47,601 nucleotides of DNA from NCBI GenBank assembly GCA_016715865.1, contig JADJXM010000024.1, positions 1 to 47,601 of the forward strand, written 5' to 3'. Shown in pieces: positions 18,820 through 27,545 of the stretch. The notes below the pieces were generated by a model that did no database searches, was not told the DNA's origin, and saw nothing but the letters and a program-made list of their open reading frames with translations. Numbering within the stretch: the first letter of the stretch is position 1; every line of letters begins with the position of its first letter. The stretch comes from Acidobacteriota bacterium. Lineage in GTDB: Bacteria > Acidobacteriota > Blastocatellia > RBC074. A program made the translations under genes and the position numbers.

Positions 18820-21287
18820 GATTCTATTCCTCCGCCCGTCACTTCATCGATACGAATGATGAGCGCCGTCAGATCATCTTCGCCGCCCTTGTTTCGTGAG
18901 CGTTTCAAACATTCCTCTACACTGTCATCGAGGGTTTTCTGCAGTCCGCCGGAGTCATCCTTGCGCGCTGCGGCGAGGATCTTCCTGAACTCGTTTTCAG
19001 CGTTGGAGTTTAACTGATTCCAGTTCTTCGAGATGCCGTCGGTAAAAAAGATAACGCTGTCTCCGCTTTCGACGGATAGTGAGCCCTGAATGATAGAAAT
19101 ATTCTCTCCGGCCGCAGATTGAAAAGTGACCGTCTTTTCTTCAGGCGCCGATGTGCCACTGCTTTGGCTTGAGACCAGTAATTCAGGGTATCTGCTGGTT
19201 CGAGCATAGCGAACGTTGCCGTCACTCGAATCGATGACGGCAAATGCGATCCCCAGACCGTTATCTTTATCAGCGGCATCCAGTCGTATATTCAGTTTTT
19301 CCTGCAATCCGCGAATGATCTCGGTCGGCGAATTATCATCGTAATTGGTGCTCCTGATTCTGGGCATGAGGTAACCTTTGGCGAAGGCTATAGCCAGTGC
19401 CGAGGCGAGCCCTCGCCCGCCGCCTTCAGCGATGAGTATTCCCAGCCTGCCCGGTTCAAGCTCGAAGACGTCATAAAAGTCACCGCCGACCTCGTGGGCG
19501 GGCACACAGGTCGCGGCGATCGTGAGGTTTGGAATGGCCGGCAGCGTAGGTGACATGAGGCGCATCTGGGCCTCGCGCGCCGCCGACACTTCGGCCTGCA
19601 TCGAAAGACGCTCAGCCAGATTCCTGGCATAGACCGGACGGACCTCGTTCTCAGTCAGTATTCTTCCCTTGAAGGCGAAATAGAACTCCATCGCAAGAAT
19701 GATGAATGCGATTCCGATTGCAATCGCTCCATACATTTTTAAATACGGATTCGGCTGCATGTACATCGAAGTCGCAAAACTGAGAAAAGTCGGGGAAGCC
19801 AGCCCGACGATGGCCGTCACGATGCCGAACGACTGGAAAGCCGAGAGCGTGAGGGCGGTTCTGCAGATAGACATGAGCAGCACCGATTGCCAGGGTCTGA
19901 AACTGAGAAACGGCCCTGTGCATGCGATCAGCGTGAAGATGCCAAGGATCGGGTAGATGATTCGCCTCGATTTGAATCGCCTGAGCAGGAATGGCAGTGG
20001 AATAAGAATGCCTATAACTATCACCAGAATCGCATCCATCGGCCAGACGATGAATGGAAAGAGCCACGGAGCGATCCCGAACCACGCATCGAGCGGACCC
20101 AGCTCCTCGCCATACGTCGGGTTGTTGTGCCATGAGAAGAGCGCGGCGTTGGTCAAAAACAGCATCCAGCCGCCGAAGGCCCACCCGTATAGAAACGATC
20201 TGGCCACATTGCGAGAAAATATATGACCGGTCATGAGCGAATCGAGCGAAAGCAGCTTGCCCGTGTATGCTTCCCGGATATCCCCTTCGCCGCTTCCATA
20301 CGACAGCCCTATAAACAGACCGATGATCGAATATGTGATGAAAGTTGAAAGCAGGATCACCCAGTCGGGGGCCGTCGAATCGGTGGATCTGGCCGCGTCA
20401 TAGATGGCGATATCGGAGATCAGGACAAAAGATGTCAGGATCACCGCCATGATCATCGTTACCAGTATGACGCGTGAATACGAGACCTCTTTCTGCTGTG
20501 CCCGCTGGACAAACCTGTAGATTCCGAAGATGACGACGATAAATATCGTCAGACCGTAGATGATGCCGGTGATGATTCGCGGGGTTTGACTCAGATGAAG
20601 CGTCGAGCGCGCAAAATCTTTATCGATCGAGGCCGTCATCCTGTCTTCCATCAATTGATCGCCTCGAACCGAGACAACACTCTCGAGGGTGATTTCAGGC
20701 GACGATGGCATCGGCCACCGCCATTTGAAACTGCGCACTTGCGAGCCAGGGTCATCTTTCTTGATCGATTCAAGCTCGACCGGCGCTTTTATTCCATAGC
20801 CTGTCACCCTCGCTTCAATTGCCTGACGTGCCATCGCCCGCGCACTGTCTTCACCCGCATCCTTAAACGTCCTTGATTTGGATACATACCTGTCATATCC
20901 CAGCCCGCGACCGGTCTTGTCCAGAAGAACCTCGATATTCTCTGTCCGATCCGGCGATCTGAAAAGTACCCCCAATGCCGCGTGCGGAACCAGCTTCTTC
21001 AACAGTTCACTCTCCGCACCCGTCTTGTATCGATAATAAAAGTGCAGGTTGTTATCGGGCTTGAATCGAATGTACTCATCCCATCCCGCCACCCTGACCC
21101 CTTTGGAACGAGCGAACTGCGCCGCCTTCGCGAACGCTTCATCCCTGTCAATCTCGAAGCCGATCTGCGCATTCGGATTGTTCGTCAAATCAATGTAGAC
21201 ACCGCCGATATAGGCCAATGGCGAGAGCAGCAAAAATGCCGTCCAGAACCAGCGCGTTTTTCCGAGGAGCAGTTTTCTTGGAAGCAT
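18816..21287 (-). CDS. Membrane SpoIIE-type phosphatase paralogue with altered active site
   Basis: An 823-residue paralogue of the downstream gene with the same plan: N-terminal anchor, extracytoplasmic domain, about ten membrane helices, then a SpoIIE-like domain (~590-815). It retains VGGDFYD and GEDDLTALIIR, but the second metal motif, normally D-V-S-G-K-G, reads IAEGGGRGLASALA. The conserved Asp is Glu and the Ser is Gly. The phosphatase may have weak or changed activity or act as a pseudo-enzyme sensor. The FFTDGISKNW segment is also off consensus. First gene of a two-gene operon; a heptad repeat lies just upstream of its start. Confidence 0.88.
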   Translation of the reverse strand: MLPRKLLLGKTRWFWTAFLLLSPLAYIGGVYIDLTNNPNAQIGFEIDRDEAFAKAAQFARSKGVRVAGWDEYIRFKPDNNLHFYYRYKTGAESELLKKLVPHAALGVLFRSPDRTENIEVLLDKTGRGLGYDRYVSKSRTFKDAGEDSARAMARQAIEARVTGYGIKAPVELESIKKDDPGSQVRSFKWRWPMPSSPEITLESVVSVRGDQLMEDRMTASIDKDFARSTLHLSQTPRIITGIIYGLTIFIVVIFGIYRFVQRAQQKEVSYSRVILVTMIMAVILTSFVLISDIAIYDAARSTDSTAPDWVILLSTFITYSIIGLFIGLSYGSGEGDIREAYTGKLLSLDSLMTGHIFSRNVARSFLYGWAFGGWMLFLTNAALFSWHNNPTYGEELGPLDAWFGIAPWLFPFIVWPMDAILVIVIGILIPLPFLLRRFKSRRIIYPILGIFTLIACTGPFLSFRPWQSVLLMSICRTALTLSAFQSFGIVTAIVGLASPTFLSFATSMYMQPNPYLKMYGAIAIGIAFIILAMEFYFAFKGRILTENEVRPVYARNLAERLSMQAEVSAAREAQMRLMSPTLPAIPNLTIAATCVPAHEVGGDFYDVFELEPGRLGILIAEGGGRGLASALAIAFAKGYLMPRIRSTNYDDNSPTEIIRGLQEKLNIRLDAADKDNGLGIAFAVIDSSDGNVRYARTSRYPELLVSSQSSGTSAPEEKTVTFQSAAGENISIIQGSLSVESGDSVIFFTDGISKNWNQLNSNAENEFRKILAAARKDDSGGLQKTLDDSVEECLKRSRNKGGEDDLTALIIRIDEVTGGGIES

Positions 21288-21292
21288 GTGTA

Positions 21293-21400
21293 TAAGTTGA
21301 AAGTTAAAAGTTGAAAGTTGAAAGCATAAAAACCGAATAATTTACGAGTCCCGCTCGATAAAATGTTTCTGACTTTTGACTTTCAACTTATTTAAACTTT
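21293..21400. repeat. Heptad inverted repeat, GAAAGTT type
   Basis: The left arm has AGTTGAAAGTTAAAAGTTGAAAG and the right arm TTTTGACTTTCAACTTATTT, separated by about 40 bp. It fills the gap between the FKBP stop and the phosphatase start on the minus strand. Confidence 0.78.
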
Positions 21401-21403
21401 CAT

Positions 21404-21913
21404 TTAATTCTTCACTTCTAAAAGCTCAACATCAAACAGGAGAGTCGAATTCGGCGGGATGGCTCCCTGGCCCTGGGCGCCGTAGCCCAGATCAGGTGGG
21501 ATGATCAGCTTTCGCTTTCCTCCCTCCTTCATGCTCATGATCCCTTCATCCCATCCTCTGATAACTGCTCCGAGGCCGATGGTGAAGGTGTATGGAGTGC
21601 CGCGATCGACCGAACTGTCGAACTTCGTTCCATTTTCGAGCGTGCCTGTGTAATGCACGGTGACACTGCTGCCCGGGGCCGGACTGGCGCCTGTCCCGAC
21701 AACCTCGTCGATATACTTCAGACCAGAGGCCGTCCTCACGGTGGCACCGGTCGCGCCTCCCCTGTAATAATTGAAATAATAGATGGCCCCGGCTATGCCG
21801 ACAACCACTATGATTATGAGGGCGATCATCGCCGGATTGTTTCGCTTGCCGGATTGCGCAGCAGTCCCTTTCGGAGTAAACCCGGGCTTCTTTCTGCCTT
21901 GCCTTTTGGTCAC
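21404..21913 (-). CDS. Membrane-anchored FKBP-type peptidyl-prolyl isomerase
   Basis: A 169-residue protein: basic N-terminus, one membrane helix (MIALIIIVVVGIAGAIYYF, ~29-47), then an FKBP domain (~60-169). Family residues are visible in VTVHYTGTLENGTKFDSS, FTIGLGAVIRGWDEG, LIIPPDLGYG and STLLFDVELL. It probably folds proteins on the outer side of the cytoplasmic membrane, catalysing cis-trans isomerisation of X-Pro bonds. Repeats lie on both sides. It is divergent from the LysR gene. Confidence 0.93.
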   Translation of the reverse strand: MTKRQGRKKPGFTPKGTAAQSGKRNNPAMIALIIIVVVGIAGAIYYFNYYRGGATGATVRTASGLKYIDEVVGTGASPAPGSSVTVHYTGTLENGTKFDSSVDRGTPYTFTIGLGAVIRGWDEGIMSMKEGGKRKLIIPPDLGYGAQGQGAIPPNSTLLFDVELLEVKN

Positions 21914-21955
21914 AAGTCGGTCTCCTTCGATTGATGGTGAGTTTCAGGGGAGAGT

Positions 21956-22122
<167 letters not shown>

Positions 22123-22173
22123 CTCCAATAATGCATATACTAATTTAATTAACAGTCTCATCAGGTGAAGGTT

Positions 22174-23076
22174 ATGACTGAAGATTACAATCTATATCCA
22201 ATGCACGTCTTTCGGTTGGTGGCGAAGCTGGGCAGTGTGACAAAGGCTGCACAGCATCTTCATATCAGCCAACCCGCGGTATCGGCCCATATCAGAACTA
22301 TGGAGAAGCGATGCTCTGAAGTCTTACTCGATCGCACGCCGCGCGGGGTATCGTTGACCACGGCGGGCGAAGTCGTGATCGAGATGTCCAACAAAATTTT
22401 CGGTCTCTATAATGATCTGCCGAAAGCGGTCGATGAGAGTCTCGGCAGAATCCGTGGCGAGATCGTTCTGGCAGCATCGAGCACTCCAGGCACCTACCTG
22501 GTGCCTGAACTCATCAAGCGGTTCATTGAAGTGCACCCTCAATCAAAGCCAGTTCTACACTATGGCGACAGCGGCTACGTCATCGAACAGGTTCAGAATT
22601 TCCTGGCCCCGATAGGAGTTATCGGCGATATCAAGTTGCCGGATCTTTTTGAAAAGGTTCGGATTGGATCGGATACCCTGCAACTGGTGACAGCGACAGG
22701 GAATCCGATCCAGCGCCTGTCAAAAATTAAGCCGTCAGATGTCAAGGAAACGACGCTGCTGCTCCGCGAATGGGGATCGAGCACTCGGGCCGTGGCTGAA
22801 CTCATGCTCCGCGAAATGATCCATTCATTCGATCGCGTGCTCGAGATTCCAAGCACCGATGCACTCAAGAGCTCTGTCGCGAGCGATCTCGGCGTAGCCG
22901 TCCTCTCTTCGTGGGCTATTCGTACAGAAGTGGCTGCGGGTTTACTTGCACCCGTGCTGGACGAACGTTTTAAAAAGAAACGGCCCTTCTTCATCATTAA
23001 AAGGAAGGACCGCCGGCTGATGGGGCCGGCCCTTGCTTTGTGGACCTTTCTTAAAGAGTTGAAAGTTGAAAGTTGA
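22174..23076 (+). CDS. LysR-family transcriptional regulator
   Basis: A DNA-binding regulator of 300 residues. The winged helix-turn-helix is at ~5-65 (FRLVAKLGSVTKAAQHLHIS, QPAVSAHIRTMEK), followed by TPRGVSLTTAGEVV, a linker helix and a periplasmic-binding-like effector domain (IVLAASSTPGTYLVPELIKRF...). The start is taken as ATG 22174 with AGGTGA five bases upstream; GTG 22165 is possible but weaker. Divergent from FKBP. The final residues ELKVES and the stop codon are encoded by a GAAAGTT heptad repeat, so the tail is repeat-derived. Effector and targets are unknown. Confidence 0.9.
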   Translation: MTEDYNLYPMHVFRLVAKLGSVTKAAQHLHISQPAVSAHIRTMEKRCSEVLLDRTPRGVSLTTAGEVVIEMSNKIFGLYNDLPKAVDESLGRIRGEIVLAASSTPGTYLVPELIKRFIEVHPQSKPVLHYGDSGYVIEQVQNFLAPIGVIGDIKLPDLFEKVRIGSDTLQLVTATGNPIQRLSKIKPSDVKETTLLLREWGSSTRAVAELMLREMIHSFDRVLEIPSTDALKSSVASDLGVAVLSSWAIRTEVAAGLLAPVLDERFKKKRPFFIIKRKDRRLMGPALALWTFLKELKVES

Positions 23077-23162
23077 AAGTCAGAAGATCCTTTACTGCTC
23101 TAAGCCTGAATGGCAGAGGTTTAAAAGATCCTCTTCTGACTTTCAACTTTTAACTTTTAACT
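23056..23162. repeat. Heptad inverted repeat, GAAAGTT type, overlapping two gene ends
   Basis: The left arm GTTGAAAGTTGAAAGTTGAAAG lies inside the LysR 3' end. The right arm (CTGACTTTCAACTTTTAACT) reaches the 3' end of the convergent monooxygenase gene. Arms are about 35 bp, partly imperfect. It could serve both genes as a bidirectional terminator. Confidence 0.8.
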
Positions 23163-23164
23163 CA

Positions 23165-24568
23165 TCAATCTCTTTTTGCAGTAATCGTCTTGATCGATTC
23201 GGTATCGACGGTGTAGTCCATCCAGCCGATCATCATTTCATCATATGTCGGTTCGCCGTAGCGGACGGTCTGAGTCGGGTCCGGGTTATAACGGTTCTTC
23301 GCTGAATTGTCGAAATAGCCTGTCACCATGATCCGAGTGCCTTTCGGAATTGCCTTCGGTTCCTTGTAATAGTAGACGGTTTGCCACGAGAAGTCGTATT
23401 CGGGAATATTCATGAGAATCTCGGTGGTTCCGTCCGGATAGAAGGCCTTATATTCGACTGCTTTGCCGCGCAGGTGCATATGCGGCATGAAGTTGATGAT
23501 GTGAATCGGTTCTTTGGCCGTCCAGCACGCCGTCACTTTGTGATTGTCGGCGCCGGGAGGGATGAGGAAGTATCCGTTTGAAATGCCATGCGTGCGGACC
23601 AGTTTCTCGGGCTGCGATTTGGCCAGCGTCAGGCCGATCGACGATCGATCCTGCTGAACGCTGCCGGCGACCTTCGAATAGTGCATCTGAAAAACTATCT
23701 TTGATCCGGCCGGAACACGTTTGACGGTGCCGGGCTTCCAGACCGCCTGGTTCATACCAGGCGCATAGCCGCAGAGCAGTGTTCCAACATCGCCCTCGTC
23801 ATTGCGATTAATTTTACCGCCGTTGACTGCCGCACAACCGTCATCTACAACTGGAGCGTCTTTCTTCGTCCGCATCAGAAAACCTTCGCGATAGCGCGGC
23901 GATTCACGCTCCATCTTCTCGCGCAGTTTCTGCAGCTCTTCTTTGCTCATTTTCGGGCGAGGGGCCTTGTTTTCGCTGGGCGGACGTACGAAGGCGATGA
24001 TGTGATGGACGACCTTGCGATTGCCGGGGCGCGCTTCAGCCATCTGTACATAAACGTCCTCTTTGAAACCGGGATCGACTTCGAAATACTGGTACTCATC
24101 CGGTCCTTCAGCCTCCAGCGTGAAGGTCTCGGGCATCGGGATGACGATGTCAGGCTTGCCAATCGACCAGCCGTTGGTGAATGTCGGAGCAACCGGCATA
24201 TCCGAGGGATTGCCCTCGCGAGCGCCGTCTTTCACCCAATTGACGATCAGATCGATCTCCGACTGTGACAAGCGCCTGTCATTGGCCCATTCTCCATAAT
24301 GCGGATCCGCATGCCATGGAGGCATCTCTTTGCCGGCGACCTGTGCTCTGATCGACCTGGCCCACGGTCGCACATCCTTGTATGTCAACACTGAAAATGG
24401 CGCACCTTCACCCGGACGGTGGCACTCAGCGCATTTGCTGAAAAAGATCGGCGCCACGTCCTTTGTAAATGTCACCGGAGCGCCGCTCGCATCGATGGTT
24501 CGTTGCGACAGTGATATCCCTGCTATCGCAACCGCCAGGATTATGAAAAGAGATGTTCCGCGTTTCAT
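23165..24568 (-). CDS. Cytochrome c / PHM-like copper monooxygenase family protein
   Basis: A 467-residue exported protein. A signal peptide (~1-22) precedes a c-type haem domain with CAECH at 46-50 and the distal Met region AGKEMPPWHADP. A long domain follows that resembles the ascorbate-dependent type II copper monooxygenases (peptidylglycine hydroxylase fold), with the HH pair in RKVVHHIIAF, FQMHYSK, and MPHMHLRGKA. Together they suggest a periplasmic electron-transfer-linked oxidase. Such fusions are common in Acidobacteria and Planctomycetes, and their substrates are unknown. Single gene, convergent with LysR. Confidence 0.85.
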   Translation of the reverse strand: MKRGTSLFIILAVAIAGISLSQRTIDASGAPVTFTKDVAPIFFSKCAECHRPGEGAPFSVLTYKDVRPWARSIRAQVAGKEMPPWHADPHYGEWANDRRLSQSEIDLIVNWVKDGAREGNPSDMPVAPTFTNGWSIGKPDIVIPMPETFTLEAEGPDEYQYFEVDPGFKEDVYVQMAEARPGNRKVVHHIIAFVRPPSENKAPRPKMSKEELQKLREKMERESPRYREGFLMRTKKDAPVVDDGCAAVNGGKINRNDEGDVGTLLCGYAPGMNQAVWKPGTVKRVPAGSKIVFQMHYSKVAGSVQQDRSSIGLTLAKSQPEKLVRTHGISNGYFLIPPGADNHKVTACWTAKEPIHIINFMPHMHLRGKAVEYKAFYPDGTTEILMNIPEYDFSWQTVYYYKEPKAIPKGTRIMVTGYFDNSAKNRYNPDPTQTVRYGEPTYDEMMIGWMDYTVDTESIKTITAKRD

Positions 24569-24834
24569 TGTTCTCTATTGCCTCCGTTGGATAATCACCT
24601 TTATTGTATGCGGAATTTCACTCACTGATGGGTAAAATTCCCCTATATCTCGAAAACAATTATTCACCACGGCCTGGCCCAACTTCTTCGCCGCTAGTTG
24701 AAAAACTCATTAAATTCAATAAGTTAGTGCGTCCAGCCTTCGAGCTATTGCATCTATTCAGATAATACGACAACCTGATTGGCAAAATCTATGCCGTGCC
24801 TACTTGTGATACAATTCGTAAATATTTACGGCTT
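24569..24834. other. Intergenic region with no recognised feature
   Basis: About 265 bp upstream of the monooxygenase start and before the repeat at 24835. It is AT-richer than its surroundings. No gene, tRNA or clear promoter consensus was recognised. The monooxygenase promoter should lie here. Confidence 0.5.
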
Positions 24835-25049
24835 TCGGAAGAAGTTAATCGCAAAGACCGCAAAGGGGCAAAGAATTAATCGCAAAGGCCGCAAAGGGGC
24901 AAAGATATACAGGGAAGATCAGTGTTCGAATTATATCCAATGGGCAATAATCCGGATATTCATATCACCAAAAAATCTTTGCTCCTTTGCGGCCTTTGCG
25001 ATTAAATTCTTTGCGCATCTTCGCGGCCTCTGCGATTAATTTCTTCCGA
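24835..25049. repeat. MITE-like satellite-armed element, copy 4
   Basis: The best-preserved copy. Left terminus TCGGAAGAAGTTAATCGCA and right terminus TGCGATTAATTTCTTCCGA are inverted. The arms carry two units of AATCGCAAAGNCCGCAAAGGGGCAAAG. The core GAAGATCAGTGTTCGAATTA...ATAATCCGGATATTCAT is almost identical to copy 1. It lies 39 bp upstream of the sialidase-like gene, so it may contain or displace that gene's promoter. Confidence 0.86.
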
Positions 25050-25088
25050 ATTTAAATACCCGAAAATTTAGTTTGCAGAGTACTGATC

Positions 25089-26273
25089 ATGAAAATGTTT
25101 CTTTTCTCTATTTTAGTTGCACTGGTTGCGGTTACCGCTTCAATTAGTCGAATTGTCTATGGCCTGGTCGAGTCACAGTCGCCGGCGCCCAGAGGCTACT
25201 CGATACCATTGATCGACCTCGCCGGCGAAAAACATAGGCAGGTCATAGTCGACAGGGAGCCGGGTAAGTACCTCGGCCATCCGACGACAGTCATGCTCGA
25301 AGACAACAAAACGATCATCGTCGTCTATCCGAAAGGTCACGGCAAGGGCGCGATTGTTATGAAGAACAGCACTGATGGCGGTCGAACCTGGTCGGAACGA
25401 CTGCCGACTCCGAAGAGCTGGGAGACATCGCTCGAAACTCCAACGATTCATCGAGTGATCGATGCAAAAGACAAAAAACGCCTGATCGTCTTTTCCGGCC
25501 TCTATCCAATCCGTTCGTCGATCTCGGAAGACGACGGCCGAACGTGGAGCGAGCTAAAATCCATCGGCGATTTCGGCGGGATCGTGGCCATGGGCTTTGT
25601 CGAGAAGCTGAAGACCGGCAAGGGACATTATCTGGCGATGTTTCACGACGACGGCAGGTTCTTTGGCAAGGACGGCAAGCGAGCGAGCCCTGAGGTGATG
25701 GCTCTCTATCAGACTTTCTCGAAGGACGGCGGGCTGACGTGGTCACAGCCGAAAGAGATTTATAAATCATCCGAAATTCACCTGTGCGAGCCCGGAGTGA
25801 TCCGCTCGCCCGACGGAAAACAGATGGCTGTTCTGCTGCGGGAAAACCGGCGTCGTCGCAACTCGCACGTCATCTTTTCCAACGATGAAGGCGTGACCTG
25901 GTCTCAGCCGCGCGAACTTCCCGGCGCGCTGACCGGTGATCGCCACACAGGAAAGTACGCCCCGGACGGAAGGCTCTTCATCTCGTTCCGAGATACCACG
26001 CACGAGAGCGCGACGAAGGGCGACTGGGTCGGCTGGGTCGGAACTTACGAAGATATCGTTGCCGGACGTGAAGGGCAGTACCGCATCAGGTTCATGAAAA
26101 ACCATCCGAACGCTTCGGGTTGGAACGCCGACTGTGCCTATCCAGGCGTTGAAATCCTGCCCGACGGGACATTCGTTGTGACGACATACGGCCATTGGAG
26201 CGCGGGCGAGCCCCCGTTTATTACCAGCGTCAGGTTTTCGCTCGGGGAACTCGACCAAAAGTTAATCAGATGA
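25089..26273 (+). CDS. Secreted sialidase-like (BNR repeat) protein
   Basis: A 394-residue exported protein with a signal peptide (MKMFLFSILVALVAVTASIS) and a six-bladed beta-propeller of the sialidase superfamily. Four Asp-boxes are visible: STDGGRTWS, SEDDGRTWS, SKDGGLTWS and SNDEGVTWS. The conserved arginine region LCEPGVIRSPDGK and the C-terminal TYGHW are present. It may be an exo-sialidase or another glycoside hydrolase of that fold. The substrate is not determinable, and no sialic-acid catabolic genes are visible. Confidence 0.85.
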   Translation: MKMFLFSILVALVAVTASISRIVYGLVESQSPAPRGYSIPLIDLAGEKHRQVIVDREPGKYLGHPTTVMLEDNKTIIVVYPKGHGKGAIVMKNSTDGGRTWSERLPTPKSWETSLETPTIHRVIDAKDKKRLIVFSGLYPIRSSISEDDGRTWSELKSIGDFGGIVAMGFVEKLKTGKGHYLAMFHDDGRFFGKDGKRASPEVMALYQTFSKDGGLTWSQPKEIYKSSEIHLCEPGVIRSPDGKQMAVLLRENRRRRNSHVIFSNDEGVTWSQPRELPGALTGDRHTGKYAPDGRLFISFRDTTHESATKGDWVGWVGTYEDIVAGREGQYRIRFMKNHPNASGWNADCAYPGVEILPDGTFVVTTYGHWSAGEPPFITSVRFSLGELDQKLIR

Positions 26274-26304
26274 GGCAATGAGCCGTCTGTAAATTCTGGT
26301 TGAA

Positions 26305-26470
26305 TGCCGTAAAGCCACGGTGCAGCAGAGCATATTGCTGAGTCGAGATCGTCCCAGAGATCGTCAGTGTCCTCGATACCAAAGCTGAGTCGTATGAACG
26401 AAGTCGGAAGCTCGGCCTGCCGAGACGAGCCACGATTCCGGTTTGATTCCACCTGGCGCTTTCTTCATCC
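26305..26470 (-). pseudogene. Remnant of a PLP-dependent cystathionine synthase/lyase-type C-terminus
   Basis: On the minus strand, SFIRLSFGIEDTDDLWDDLD (about 26345-26401) is the conserved C-terminal segment of the Cys/Met metabolism PLP family (MetB, MetC, MetZ types, usually VRLSVGIED..DL..DL..AL). Upstream, in another frame, GGIKPE resembles the segment that normally precedes it. A small GC hairpin (CTCGGCCTGCCGAG) sits between the two. The rest of the gene is gone. It is a decayed fragment, lying next to the tRNA gene. Confidence 0.7.
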
Positions 26471-26505
26471 GGTAATTTTTGTTAAATGAGTTGTATAGAA
26501 AGGAA

Positions 26506-26579
<74 letters not shown>

Positions 26580-26639
26580 ACAAATTGAAATTCGAATAAT
26601 ATGGATCGAGTGAGGTTCTGTCAAGTCACCACAAGTTGG

Positions 26640-27182
26640 TCACGACAAGTTGATTCTGAAAAAGCGTTTCAGCCATCTCAGGAAAGTCAGGAAAATGTTG
26701 TGTTGAGGCGGAACCAGGTCCTGGCCCGTAATTTCAGCCGTTTCCAGAGCGGCAGCTTCAGCTTCGAGGGCAGTGAAGAACTGACCGGCCATCATCCTGG
26801 CCGATGAGAGTATCATTCTTTGCCCGACGCTGGCGATCGTGCCTCCGACGTTGACGCTCCCGGCGTAGTTGACCTGGGTGGCCTCTCCCTGATCGATCAG
26901 GTCGAGAGCGCCTCCGCCCTTGACGAATCCGGCTGTCCCCTTACCGTCGACCATCATTTCATAATGTTCGGGTTCGCGCAGTTCAGCCAGGCTGATCGTT
27001 CCGTTGAAAACGCCCTTGATCGCTCCGACGCCGGCTTTCATGGTCATTCGATAAGTGCCATCCGAGGTCTCTTCGAGCGATTCAAGGCCGGGCACAACGC
27101 GACGTATCACATCGGGGTCGATCATCAGCTTCCATAGCCGTTCACGCGTTGCATGAATTGTGTGCGTCCCCTCGATCTTCAT
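26640..27182 (-). CDS. coxG: CoxG-like SRPBCC domain protein
   Basis: A 180-residue protein of the CoxG family (SRPBCC/START fold). It starts MKIEGTHTIHATRERLW, with GVGAIKGVFNGTI and the GKGTAGFVKGGGALDL segment typical of CoxG. The C-terminal ~20 residues (FLTFLRWLKRFFRI) form an amphipathic or membrane-binding helix; in Oligotropha CoxG anchors CO dehydrogenase to the membrane. It is downstream of coxS-L-M, but 363 bp with a palindromic repeat separates them, so it may have its own promoter. Confidence 0.88.
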   Translation of the reverse strand: MKIEGTHTIHATRERLWKLMIDPDVIRRVVPGLESLEETSDGTYRMTMKAGVGAIKGVFNGTISLAELREPEHYEMMVDGKGTAGFVKGGGALDLIDQGEATQVNYAGSVNVGGTIASVGQRMILSSARMMAGQFFTALEAEAAALETAEITGQDLVPPQHNIFLTFLRWLKRFFRINLS

Positions 27183-27231
27183 AAAAAATTACGTTGAAAA
27201 GAAGTTGAAAGTCAGAGAGCCTGCAACGCAG

Positions 27232-27455
27232 GCGAAAGAATAGAGCCCGGGGTGGAGCAAGGCCGTCAGGCCGAGCGAAGCCCCGGGTCCCGTTCCATCA
27301 AAATTAACAAGCCCACGAAGTGGGCGATAGCCTGAGCGGAAGAGTCAGGCGTCATCGAGAGATCTGCCGCCCATTTCATGGGCTTGATGAAATGATGATA
27401 CCAGTACCCGGGGTTTCGCTCGGCCTGGCGGCCTCGCTCCACCCCGGGCTCTATT
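27232..27455. repeat. Long GC-rich imperfect palindrome
   Basis: This fills most of the gap between coxM and coxG and holds no gene. The outer arms 27238-27288 and 27406-27456 are near-complements (GAATAGAGCCCGGGGTGGAGC / GCTCCACCCCGGGCTCTATTC). Smaller hairpins lie inside: GCCCACGAAGTGGGC, GCCTGAGCGGAAGAGTCAGGC and GCCCATTTCATGGGC. Heptad-repeat fragments (GTTGAAAGTCAGAG, CTTCTGACTTTCAC) lie on both flanks. Confidence 0.82.
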
Positions 27456-27545
27456 CTGCCCACCCGCTTCGCGGGTTCAAGACAACTCAAGCAATTTCCG
27501 ATCGTTGTCTCTGCGTAACATCAGTTAGATAAGAGCTTCTGACTT

